A stretch of 6,586 bases of DNA from a bacterium UBA6154 (GTDB lineage: Bacteria > Actinomycetota > Actinomycetes > S36-B12), in the NCBI GenBank assembly GCA_002422375.1, contig DIUQ01000010.1, positions 1 through 6,586 of the forward strand, read 5' to 3'. The notes beneath the pieces were generated by a model. The model saw nothing but the letters and a program-made list of their open reading frames with translations. It did no database searches and was not told the origin of the DNA. Positions 1 to 6,144 of the stretch are shown one piece after another. A program made the translations under genes and the position numbers. Within the stretch, counting starts at the first letter, position 1. Every line of letters starts with the position of its first letter.

Positions 1-33
1 TCCGTGGATAAGGACGACATTGTCTCCCTGTGA
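1..33 (+). CDS. Possible C-terminal end of an upstream gene (partial)
   Basis: The first reading frame is open from the left edge and reads SVDKDDIVSL before a TGA at 31-33. A short acidic/hydrophobic tail of this kind is plausible for the end of a protein, but ten codons are too few to identify a family or to exclude chance. If real, it is on the same strand as the HAD hydrolase that begins about 100 bases downstream. I cannot say what it encodes. Confidence 0.22.
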   Translation, partial: SVDKDDIVSL

Positions 34-121
34 GCCTGGCCGGTACCGATAAGAGATCTCAGTGGAACTGGACAGTGAGACCGTACGCATGAGGGTGCCA
101 TTCATGACACAACTGTGGCAG

Positions 122-127
122 TACCCT
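122..127 (+). promoter_or_regulatory. Candidate -10 element for a leaderless HAD gene
   Basis: The hexamer TACCCT fits the loose actinobacterial -10 pattern TANNNT and ends five bases before the GTG start at 133, so transcription would begin at or next to the start codon. No convincing -35 box lies at normal spacing; ATGACA at 104-109 is close to consensus but only 12 bases away. This is inferred from motif and spacing only. The rest of 34-132 shows no gene, only two short palindromes (41-48 and 53-60). Confidence 0.27.
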
Positions 128-132
128 GAGGT

Positions 133-813
133 GTGCATCTACCCCAGGCTGTTCTCTTCGATCTTGACGGCACCCTGCTCGATTCGGAGCATCTCTGGCT
201 GTTAGCGGAGCAGCAAACCATGCAACGGTGGAATGTGGATTGGACACCTCAGGACCAGGAATACTGCCTAGGCGGCCCACTCGAGAGAGTTGCCCAACAC
301 ATGCAGTCTCGGATCGAATCTCATCGGGACTCACAGGTGCCGAGCCTCGCGGAACTTAGTTCCACACTCCTGTCCCATGTTCATTCCCTATTCCTCGCCG
401 AACCGATTGCGTGGAGGCCGGGAGCCAGAAGCTTGGTCGAGGACGCACATGCGCGTGGAATTCCAACAGCCATTGTTACCGCTTCGTGGAGACTTCTCCT
501 GGACGCCGTGATGTCCAACATGCGGTCCCATGTGGGTGAATTCACAGTGTCAATTGCCGGAGATGAAGTACTTCATTCCAAACCCGACCCGTTTCCTTAC
601 CTGGAAGCCGCTCGCCTCCTTAATGTCCCAATAGTCCAATGTCTGGCCATTGAGGACTCGCCAACTGGAACCGAATCAGCCGTCAGTGCAGGAGCAAGAA
701 CCATTTCCGTACAGCACATGACCAATATTGCTGTGCCAGGTGCCATCACTATTTCAACCTTGGAAGGTCACACGGTGGAATCGCTGTGGCGCGTAGATTC
801 ACTCCAATACTGA
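133..813 (+). CDS. HAD-superfamily hydrolase, subfamily IA (phosphatase/phosphoglucomutase-like)
   Basis: The 226-residue product is a haloacid dehalogenase-type enzyme, probably a cytosolic phosphatase acting on a small phosphorylated metabolite; the substrate cannot be read from sequence. Motif I is FDLDGTLLD at residues 9-17 (Asp10 nucleophile, Asp12 acid/base). Motif II is the VTAS stretch with Thr116, motif III is Lys150 in SKPDP, and motif IV is the EDSPTG segment with Glu174-Asp175 for Mg binding. Residues of about 20-95, between motifs I and II, would form the helical cap. The set is complete, so the enzyme should be active. The GTG start is forced: an in-frame TGA lies at 127-129 and the next ATG falls after motif I. 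There is no usable Shine-Dalgarno; GAGG at 128-131 is only one base from the start. The 3' end overlaps the convergent nuclease gene by 15 bases. Alternatives include a beta-phosphoglucomutase-like or sugar phosphatase. Confidence 0.9.
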   Translation: MHLPQAVLFDLDGTLLDSEHLWLLAEQQTMQRWNVDWTPQDQEYCLGGPLERVAQHMQSRIESHRDSQVPSLAELSSTLLSHVHSLFLAEPIAWRPGARSLVEDAHARGIPTAIVTASWRLLLDAVMSNMRSHVGEFTVSIAGDEVLHSKPDPFPYLEAARLLNVPIVQCLAIEDSPTGTESAVSAGARTISVQHMTNIAVPGAITISTLEGHTVESLWRVDSLQY

Positions 814-1680
814 AGTATTCCCAGCCTGTAGCGCCTGATCAACGAGCGAGGAACCCGAAGCCCACGTTTCCCGCGGTGGTAATTCCGGTGGAGTGCCACC
901 AAATTCCGGACAGAGGGATTTATATGAGCACCAGGAACACAATGTGCTCGGTTGAGGACGGAAGTCCCCACGTTCAGCAGCCTTTCCGATAGCACTTCTC
1001 AGGGCCAGTAGGCGCTTTTCTATGGCGATTAAGTCTGATTGATCCGGTTGATATCGAAGATAGCGGCTATTCCCTAGGTACATCAATTGCAGCATTGTCG
1101 GAACGGTATTAGTGAGTCTCCACCACGCCAAGGCATAAAACTTCATTTGAAAAAGAGCCTTGTGAGCAAATCTTTCCCCCGGTGCTTTGCCCGTCTTGTA
1201 GTCCACAACTCGGATATCACCATTGGGAGCTTTATCTACGCGGTCAATAAACCCTCTGATAGAGAATGAATCAGCAATTTCAACGCTGAGAGCCATCTCC
1301 CGAGCGAAAGGCTCGAGGCGATTGGGATCTTCCATGGCAAAATAGGTGGACAGCAATGGCTCAATCGGTTTGAGCAGATGTTGTGTTGCTTCATGAGCAT
1401 CTTCCACGGATCCAAGATCCGCGGTCAAAATGCTGTAATCGCCAGGACATTCAGTGCGAAGTATGTGAATTTCCTCGTGGACAATTTCTGTTGCTCCGAC
1501 AACCGTTCGATCCCCGCTGGGCAGGTCAAAAAGTCGCTCCAAGACTTTATGAACCAATGTGCCGCGCACGGCCGCGGCAGAAGGTTGATCAGGAAGTTGG
1601 TCTATTGTCCGCAACCGGTAGAGCAATGGACACTGCAAGAAATCCGAAGTGCGTGACGGAGAAAGACTCGTTGGAAACAC
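799..1680 (-). CDS. RecB-like PD-(D/E)XK exonuclease with probable Fe-S cluster (Rv2119-like)
   Basis: The 293-residue protein is a stand-alone nuclease domain of the RecB/AddB/Cas4 group, expected to cut DNA ends or single strands with a divalent metal. The visible motifs are GTLVHKVLE (His44), GFIDRVD (Asp146), VVDYKTGK (Asp160 and Lys162) and the QMKFY helix (Gln178, Tyr182). Together they make a full PD-(D/E)XK active site. Cys17 plus Cys248, Cys251 and Cys257 give the one-distant-then-C-x2-C-x5-C spacing of the 4Fe-4S clusters in AddB and Cas4 nucleases. No helicase domain is present. The start is GTG at 1680-1678 with an in-frame TGA two codons upstream. No Shine-Dalgarno is seen, so translation may be leaderless. 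Actinobacteria commonly keep such a protein beside the TrmI-proteasome locus (M. tuberculosis Rv2119). It is divergent from trmI and convergent with the HAD gene. Its cellular role is not settled; nothing here suggests a CRISPR context. Confidence 0.9.
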   Translation of the reverse strand: MFPTSLSPSRTSDFLQCPLLYRLRTIDQLPDQPSAAAVRGTLVHKVLERLFDLPSGDRTVVGATEIVHEEIHILRTECPGDYSILTADLGSVEDAHEATQHLLKPIEPLLSTYFAMEDPNRLEPFAREMALSVEIADSFSIRGFIDRVDKAPNGDIRVVDYKTGKAPGERFAHKALFQMKFYALAWWRLTNTVPTMLQLMYLGNSRYLRYQPDQSDLIAIEKRLLALRSAIGKAAERGDFRPQPSTLCSWCSYKSLCPEFGGTPPELPPRETWASGSSLVDQALQAGNTSVLE

Positions 1681-1727
1681 TGCTCAACCATAATTGTCTG
1701 TGAGCACTACACCGGTAAGGTCATCAC
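1681..1727. promoter_or_regulatory. Divergent promoter region between nuclease gene and trmI
   Basis: This 47-base gap must contain, or overlap, the 5' signals of both flanking genes. On the + strand CATAAT (1689-1694) is one mismatch from TATAAT and would start transcription near 1701, leaving a leader of about 27 bases for trmI. On the - strand the overlapping TATGGT (1692 down to 1687) would start transcription at about 1680, the nuclease GTG. The two -10-like elements share four bases. No good -35 boxes are visible on either strand. This is a motif-based inference. Confidence 0.35.
1717..1720 (+). promoter_or_regulatory. Weak ribosome-binding site of trmI
   Basis: AAGG lies seven bases before the ATG at 1728. 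An in-frame TAA at 1716-1718 overlaps it, so no earlier start is possible and this ATG is the first available. The next in-frame ATG would delete about 90 residues of conserved sequence. Confidence 0.6.
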
Positions 1728-2666
1728 ATGGCGCGCCGACCTGTTCACCCACCAGCATCACGCACGGCGATCTCCATAAAGCCCCGGCGAACGGGACCTT
1801 TTGTCGAGGGTGAACTTGTTCAATTGGTTGATGCCCGGGACAACAAATACACGTTTACCTTGACACCTGGTCAAATCTTTCACAGTCATCGCGGTCAGAT
1901 CACACATGATTCCATCATTGGTCAGAGTGACGGTTCCGTTGTTCAGAGTGATCGACTTGTCGATTACCAGGTATTTCGGCCCCAATTAGACGACTACGTC
2001 CTATCTATGCCACGAGGCGCTGCTGTCGTATATCCGAAGGATGCGGCACGGATAGTCGGATTAGCAGACTTGGGCGCAGGCTCGCGGGTCTTAGAAGCAG
2101 GTGTTGGATCCGGTGCTCTGACCTGTTCCCTGTTGCGGGTTGTCGGACCTCAGGGACTAGTTCACAGCGTGGAGAAACGTACCGAGTTTGCTGAGATAGC
2201 CACAGAGAATATATGTCGGTGGTTCGGTGGATATCCGGACAGTTGGCGCATCAGTGTTGATGATTTAGCTCTGTGGGACACACATGACGAGGTTTTCGAT
2301 GCTGTAGTTTTGGACATGCTCGCTCCATGGGAATGTCTCGACACGGTTGAACGGGCGCTTCGGCCCGGCGGATCACTTGTTGTGTATGTGGCGACCACAA
2401 CCCAACTTTCGAGAATAGTTGAAACACTTCGACTGCGAGACATCTGGTCTGAACCTCGAGCCGAGGAAAGCTTGCTGAGAACCTGGCATCTTGATGGACT
2501 TTCCGTCCGTCCAAACCACACTATGAACGGGCATACCGGTTTCCTCGTTACGGCACGCATAATGGGGGAGGGGCGCAGTGGCTTGAAGAGAAAGAGGCGA
2601 CCAGCACCCGGCGCTTATGGTGAGGATTACTCACCACCAGAAATGAGCACACCTGCCCCGAGGTGA
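1728..2666 (+). CDS. trmI: tRNA (adenine-58-N1)-methyltransferase TrmI
   Basis: This 312-residue SAM-dependent enzyme methylates N1 of A58 in the T-loop of tRNAs and acts as a tetramer in characterised homologues. The N-terminal beta domain (about residues 24-95) includes the FHSHRG segment and the SMPRG-VVYPKDAA stretch typical of TrmI. The Rossmann domain follows, with motif I VLEAGVGSGALT at 121-132, an acidic residue at 149 (HSVEKR) expected to hold the SAM ribose, and VLDMLAPWE at 194-202, whose Asp196 corresponds to the catalytic/adenine-binding Asp. VYVATTTQLSRIVE (219-232) and RPNHTMNGHTGFL (261-273) are further family signatures. It closely resembles M. tuberculosis Rv2118c as I recall it. 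Compared with that protein it has about 20 extra residues at the N terminus and a basic, Pro-rich tail (KRKRR at 287-291). It lies upstream of mpa in the usual actinobacterial arrangement, but a functional tie to the proteasome is not known. Confidence 0.95.
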   Translation: MARRPVHPPASRTAISIKPRRTGPFVEGELVQLVDARDNKYTFTLTPGQIFHSHRGQITHDSIIGQSDGSVVQSDRLVDYQVFRPQLDDYVLSMPRGAAVVYPKDAARIVGLADLGAGSRVLEAGVGSGALTCSLLRVVGPQGLVHSVEKRTEFAEIATENICRWFGGYPDSWRISVDDLALWDTHDEVFDAVVLDMLAPWECLDTVERALRPGGSLVVYVATTTQLSRIVETLRLRDIWSEPRAEESLLRTWHLDGLSVRPNHTMNGHTGFLVTARIMGEGRSGLKRKRRPAPGAYGEDYSPPEMSTPAPR

Positions 2667-2737
2667 ATCAACATGCTGGCAGGCCAAAGAAGGATTAGAG
2701 TGATGGCGGTAGGCCACTTTACAAGGAGTCCACTCAC
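2667..2737 (+). promoter_or_regulatory. trmI-mpa intergenic region with paired TGGC/GCCA repeats
   Basis: The 71-base gap contains TGGC-AG-GCCA (2677-2686) and TGGC-GGTAG-GCCA (2704-2716). They also form a near-direct repeat: GGCAGGCCA at 2678-2686 and GGTAGGCCA at 2708-2716, 30 bases apart. Between them TAGAGT (2696-2701) fits a TANNNT -10 element, which would start transcription near 2708. That layout would suit an operator pair around an mpa promoter, or a small leader hairpin. No clear -35 is seen. Read-through from trmI is also possible. Confidence 0.33.
2723..2728 (+). promoter_or_regulatory. Strong ribosome-binding site of mpa
   Basis: AAGGAG sits nine bases before the ATG at 2738 and is the best Shine-Dalgarno in the window. 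The mpa frame is closed upstream by TAG at 2696-2698 with no start codon between, so the ATG at 2738 is fixed. Confidence 0.8.
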
Positions 2738-4372
2738 ATGTCAGAGACAAGCGAACTAACCCGACTACAAGGGGAATTGGCGGCTCAACGTGACCATAAT
2801 GCTCGGCTAATCGCCACTTTGCGTGAGGCACGTGAACAAATAGTCTCGCTGAAAACGGAGGTTGACCGTCTGGCCGAACCCCCTGGCGGATTTGGGACCG
2901 TCCTCACCGCCTTGGAGGACTCAACTGCCGACATTATGGTGATGGGCAAGAAAATAAGGGTGAGGGTGAGCCCCGAGGTGGAAAAGGCAGAACTAACACT
3001 CGGCCGTGAAGTTCTCCTCAACGAATCACTCAACATCGTCGGCGTTCAGCAGTTCGACAATATTGGCGAGATTGTTGTCCTCAAGGAAATAATCGATTCG
3101 GATAGGGCACTCGTCGTTTCGCATTCTGATGAGGAGAGGGTTGTCCGACTCGGTTCGCCTCTACTTTCTGAGAAGCTCCGATCGGGCGACAGCTTGCTCT
3201 GCGACTCTCGAAATAGCGTTGCCTTTGAGAAAGTTGCAAAAGCAGAGGTGGAAGAACTTGTCCTCGAAGAGGTACCTGATATCAATTACGAAGACATTGG
3301 GGGATTGGCCGATCAAATAGAAGCCATTCGTGATGCGGTTGAACTGCCATACCTTCATGCCGAACTCTTCGCGGAACACCAGTTACGCCCTCCTAAGGGA
3401 ATTTTGTTGTATGGCCCTCCAGGTTGCGGCAAAACTCTCATTGCAAAGGCAGTTGCCAATTCACTAGCTCAGAAGGTTCTCGAGCGGACAGGTATGGGGG
3501 AGGGACGGTCGTTCTTTCTCAATATCAAGGGACCTGAACTGCTGAATAAATACGTTGGGGAAACCGAACGCCATATAAGGCTCGTCTTTCAGCGTGCCCG
3601 GGAAAAGGCCTCCGAGGGCATGCCTGTCATTGTCTTCTTCGACGAAATGGATTCGCTATTTCGAACACGCGGAACTGGAGTGAGTAGCGATGTTGAAAAC
3701 ACGATCGTTCCTCAACTTCTTAGTGAGATAGACGGCGTTGAAGGCCTGGAAAACGTGATCGTGATTGGTGCCAGTAATCGCGAGGACATGATCGACCCGG
3801 CAATCCTGAGGCCAGGCCGCCTAGACGTCAAGATAAAGATCGAACGTCCAGATGCGGAGTCAGCGCGTGCGATTTTTGCCAAATATCTCACCCCCAACGT
3901 GCCTCTTCATAAAGACGATCTAGCAACCCATGGCGGTGATGCTGAACTTACGTGTAAGAACATGATTCAAATGGCAGTTGAGAAGATGTACGCAGACTCA
4001 GACGAGAATCGTTTTCTCGAAGTGACATATGCCAATGGTGACAAAGAGGTGCTCTTTTTCAAGGACTTCAATTCAGGGGCCATGATTGAGAATGTCGTTT
4101 CCCGTGCGAAAAAGTCCGCAATCAAGGACTTCTTATCAACAGGTGACAAAGGCATTCGCGTTCAACACCTCCTGGACGCATGCCTCGACGAATTCCGAGA
4201 GAATGAGGACCTTCCTAATACAACGAATCCAGATGACTGGGCCAGAATTTCCGGCAAAAAGGGCGAACGGATCGTGTTCATTCGGACGCTCATCGAGGGC
4301 AAGAAAGGTACCGAGCCTGGACGCTCGATAAATTCAATCAGCACCGTTACTCACACCGGTCAGTATCTGTAG
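2738..4372 (+). CDS. mpa: Proteasome-associated AAA ATPase Mpa/ARC
   Basis: This 544-residue ATPase forms the hexameric ring that recognises Pup-tagged proteins, unfolds them with ATP and threads them into the 20S core in the cytosol. Residues of about 1-46 are a charged coiled coil, the Pup docking site in the family. Two OB-fold interdomain segments follow (about 50-170), then the AAA module starting near [10 protein letters not shown] (181-190). The Walker A motif is GPPGCGKT (226-233), pore loop 1 is KYVGE (271-275), Walker B is VIVFFDEMD (297-305, Asp302/Glu303), sensor 1 is Asn347 in GASNR, and the arginine fingers are in RPGR (358-361). The C terminus is GQYL; the penultimate Tyr is the known proteasome-docking determinant. 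All key residues are present and the length is normal (M. tuberculosis about 609, with longer linkers and N terminus). It has its own strong ribosome-binding site, and dop starts 28 bases downstream. Confidence 0.97.
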   Translation: MSETSELTRLQGELAAQRDHNARLIATLREAREQIVSLKTEVDRLAEPPGGFGTVLTALEDSTADIMVMGKKIRVRVSPEVEKAELTLGREVLLNESLNIVGVQQFDNIGEIVVLKEIIDSDRALVVSHSDEERVVRLGSPLLSEKLRSGDSLLCDSRNSVAFEKVAKAEVEELVLEEVPDINYEDIGGLADQIEAIRDAVELPYLHAELFAEHQLRPPKGILLYGPPGCGKTLIAKAVANSLAQKVLERTGMGEGRSFFLNIKGPELLNKYVGETERHIRLVFQRAREKASEGMPVIVFFDEMDSLFRTRGTGVSSDVENTIVPQLLSEIDGVEGLENVIVIGASNREDMIDPAILRPGRLDVKIKIERPDAESARAIFAKYLTPNVPLHKDDLATHGGDAELTCKNMIQMAVEKMYADSDENRFLEVTYANGDKEVLFFKDFNSGAMIENVVSRAKKSAIKDFLSTGDKGIRVQHLLDACLDEFRENEDLPNTTNPDDWARISGKKGERIVFIRTLIEGKKGTEPGRSINSISTVTHTGQYL

Positions 4373-4388
4373 TGCATAGCTCAGTGGC

Positions 4389-4392
4389 GAGG
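4389..4392 (+). promoter_or_regulatory. Ribosome-binding site of dop
   Basis: GAGG lies eight bases before the ATG at 4401. An in-frame TAG at 4377-4379 blocks any earlier start. The ATG at residue 7 (4419) is possible, but the first ATG gives the MSVRRVMG start usual for non-mycobacterial Dop. Confidence 0.6.
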
Positions 4393-4400
4393 TAGACGTC

Positions 4401-5921
4401 ATGTCTGTTCGGCGTGTCATGGGTATAGAGACCGAGTTCGGAATTTCAGTACCAGGCCATCCAACAATGAATGCCATGGTAACTAGTTCGCATATTGTCA
4501 ATTCATATGCACGACTTGTTGGATTAGAACGACAGGCATCAACTCACTGGGATTACGAACAAGAATCTCCACTTCGTGACGCACGCGGATTTGATGTTTC
4601 ACGCGCTGACGCGCATCCATCCCAACTAACTGATGTAGACGACTCCGAGTTGGGTTTAGCTAACCTGATCCTGACTAATGGAGCACGGTTTTACGTTGAT
4701 CATGCACATCCTGAGTACTCCAGTCCGGAGGTGACCAACCCACGAGATGCTGTTCTCTGGGATCGAGCCGGCGCACTGATCGCTCAGCAGGCTGCGAATG
4801 CTGGTCCGTTATTCGATGGCGTGCGTATTCATTTATACAAAAATAATGTGGACAATAAGGGTGCCTCCTACGGATGCCACGAAAATTATTTGATGCGGAG
4901 GACTACTCCATTTGCCGATATTGTCAAAACACTTACTCCCTTTTTCGTGACGAGGCAGATTTTTACTGGTGCCGGGCGCCTCGGAAAAGGTCAGGACGGT
5001 AAAACAAAGGAGTTTCAAATTTCACAACGGGCTGATTATTTCGAGGTGGAAGTCGGCTTGGAAACTACGCTCAAGAGACCGATCATCAACACACGCGACG
5101 AGCCACATGCTGACCCGGAGAAGTATCGTCGACTGCACGTAATTGTTGGAGACGCCAATCTATCCGACACTGCGACGCTATTGAAAATGGGAACTACGTC
5201 CCTCGTCCTGAGCCTCATTGAGTCTGGATTCGATATCTCAGGCCAGATTGCTCTGAGTAATGCGGTAAAGGAAATGACCCAAGTTTCCTACGATCTCAGC
5301 CTGACACACGAGCTTCAACTAAATAACGGTAGTCGCATGACGGCGATTGATATTCAGAGGATTTATCTGGAAGCTTCGGCGCAATATTGCGAAGTGAATC
5401 ACGTCGAGGATCCCGATACCCAAGAGATTTTGTCCCTGTGGCGAGAAACCCTCGATGCATTGGCAACCAATCCAATGTCACTATCAGGAACCATAGATTG
5501 GATCGCCAAGTTGGGGATCATGCGTGGCTATATTCGGCGGGACAATCTCGAATGGTCTGACCCACGGCTAGCCCTTGTTGACCTTCAATATAGCGATGTG
5601 GACAGGGGCAAAGGAATCGCGGCGAAGCTGGAGGATTCTGGAAAGCTGACACGCTTGTTTAGTGACGAGCAAGTGGAAAGCGCCACACGGTACCCACCGT
5701 CAGACACCCGCGCCTATTTCCGGGGTGAATGTATCCGTCTGTACCCGGAGAATATTGCCGCTGCTTCGTGGGATTCAGTCGTCTTTGACACCGGGGGAGA
5801 CACCTTGTTGCGCGTTCCAACTTTAGAACCACTTCGTGGATCCCGAGAGGCGATATCTGGCATTTTGGAGGCCAGCTCCACCGCCTCGGAGCTGGTCAAT
5901 TCTTTGCGTGAGTCGGAGTAA
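4401..5921 (+). CDS. dop: Pup deamidase/depupylase Dop
   Basis: This 506-residue member of the carboxylate-amine ligase-like (glutamine synthetase-related) fold converts the C-terminal Gln of Pup to Glu and also cleaves Pup from tagged lysines, with ATP and Mg bound. The N terminus carries MGIETEFGIS (7-16), whose Glu10 and Glu12 match the metal-binding glutamates. WDYEQESPLRDARGFD (50-65) and the following acidic loop fit the Dop-specific loop that separates Dop from the ligase PafA. FYVDHAHPEYSSPE (97-110) contains Asp100, equivalent to the catalytic Asp95 of the mycobacterial enzyme. YKNNVDNKGASYGCHENY (146-163) and the C-terminal RVPTLEPLRG (471-480) are also characteristic. The length is that of intact Dop. 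It lies between mpa and pup without the two extra genes (Rv2113, Rv2114) that I recall between them in M. tuberculosis. Its presence agrees with Pup ending in Gln. Confusion with PafA is unlikely. Confidence 0.96.
   Translation: MSVRRVMGIETEFGISVPGHPTMNAMVTSSHIVNSYARLVGLERQASTHWDYEQESPLRDARGFDVSRADAHPSQLTDVDDSELGLANLILTNGARFYVDHAHPEYSSPEVTNPRDAVLWDRAGALIAQQAANAGPLFDGVRIHLYKNNVDNKGASYGCHENYLMRRTTPFADIVKTLTPFFVTRQIFTGAGRLGKGQDGKTKEFQISQRADYFEVEVGLETTLKRPIINTRDEPHADPEKYRRLHVIVGDANLSDTATLLKMGTTSLVLSLIESGFDISGQIALSNAVKEMTQVSYDLSLTHELQLNNGSRMTAIDIQRIYLEASAQYCEVNHVEDPDTQEILSLWRETLDALATNPMSLSGTIDWIAKLGIMRGYIRRDNLEWSDPRLALVDLQYSDVDRGKGIAAKLEDSGKLTRLFSDEQVESATRYPPSDTRAYFRGECIRLYPENIAAASWDSVVFDTGGDTLLRVPTLEPLRGSREAISGILEASSTASELVNSLRESE
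5870..5897 (+). other. Strong hairpin at the end of dop, upstream of pup
   Basis: CCAGCTCC (5872-5879) and GGAGCTGG (5888-5895) are perfect inverted repeats around an 8-base loop. The stem extends in RNA by a G-U pair (5871/5896) and a G-C pair (5870/5897), giving ten pairs. It lies inside the last dop codons, about 40 bases before the pup ATG. The bases after it (AATTCTTTG) are only mildly T-rich, so it is not a clear intrinsic terminator. It may be an attenuator or a processing/stabilising structure. Confidence 0.45.
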
Positions 5922-5937
5922 CGGTTAGGCTTGAGTT

Positions 5938-6144
5938 ATGGCCTCCCAAGAGAAAGCCCAGTCTAAGGCTTCTAAGCGATCTGATGACACTGTTGATGTT
6001 GACGTAGTTGTCACAGAAAAGGACCTGAACAATTCCGGGGACCTTGACTCCGACGTTGATGCGATCCTCGATGAAATTGATGACCTGTTGGAAGTTAACG
6101 CCGAGGATTTTGTGAAGTCCTTTGTTCAAAAAGGTGGACAGTGA
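5938..6144 (+). CDS. pup: Prokaryotic ubiquitin-like protein Pup
   Basis: This 68-residue disordered tag is attached through its C terminus to substrate lysines and marks them for the Mpa-proteasome. The C-terminal half is classic Pup: an acidic amphipathic stretch [19 protein letters not shown] (41-59) expected to pair with the Mpa coiled coil, then KSFVQKGGQ. The last residue is Gln68, so Dop must deamidate it before ligation by PafA. The N-terminal third is Lys/Ser/Asp-rich and poorly conserved, as is normal, and would initiate unfolding in the ATPase. The length is slightly more than the 64 residues of the M. tuberculosis protein. The start is fixed by a TGA at 5932-5934 in the same frame. 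The ribosome-binding site is weak (TTAGG at 5925-5929). The gap to dop is 16 bases, and the stop overlaps the prcB start. Confidence 0.97.
   Translation: MASQEKAQSKASKRSDDTVDVDVVVTEKDLNNSGDLDSDVDAILDEIDDLLEVNAEDFVKSFVQKGGQ
6131..6137 (+). promoter_or_regulatory. prcB ribosome-binding site inside the Pup GGQ codons
   Basis: AAGGTGG overlaps the codons for the Pup C-terminal Lys-Gly-Gly and lies three bases before the prcB GTG (AAGG alone is six bases away). It is the only purine-rich Shine-Dalgarno-like tract near that start. The Pup C-terminal residues are nearly invariant, so the site is partly constrained by the protein. Translational coupling through the GTGA overlap is likely. Confidence 0.55.

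Noticed and set aside
41..60. Two adjacent 8-base palindromes, CGGTACCG (41-48) and GAGATCTC (53-60)
   Set aside because: Short and of unrelated sequence; expected by chance and not placed near a recognisable promoter.
104..135. ATG at 104 as an earlier start for the HAD gene (MTQLWQYPEV...)
   Set aside because: It is in a different frame from the HAD motifs, and the HAD frame has a TGA at 127-129. It would require a frameshift that nothing else supports, since motif I follows the GTG start at a normal distance.
1383..1703. Open frame of 106 codons on the + strand opposite the RecB-like gene
   Set aside because: Antisense shadow of a strongly supported gene; the product shows no recognisable motif and has low-complexity, Arg/Cys-rich composition.
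2162..2560. Open frame of 132 codons on the - strand opposite trmI
   Set aside because: Ser/Arg/Thr-rich translation typical of an antisense shadow; trmI on the + strand carries all family motifs.
4373..4396. tRNA D-arm-like string (GCATAGCTCAGTGGCGAGGTAG) between mpa and dop, with a T-loop-like TTCGGAA about 40 bases later
   Set aside because: The D-stem does not pair properly, there is no 3' acceptor strand matching the 5' end, the T-stem does not pair, and most of the would-be tRNA lies in well-conserved dop codons. Chance resemblance.
5888..5905. Intrinsic terminator between dop and pup
   Set aside because: The stem is strong but no true T-run follows and pup is only about 40 bases away; kept as a hairpin rather than called a terminator.
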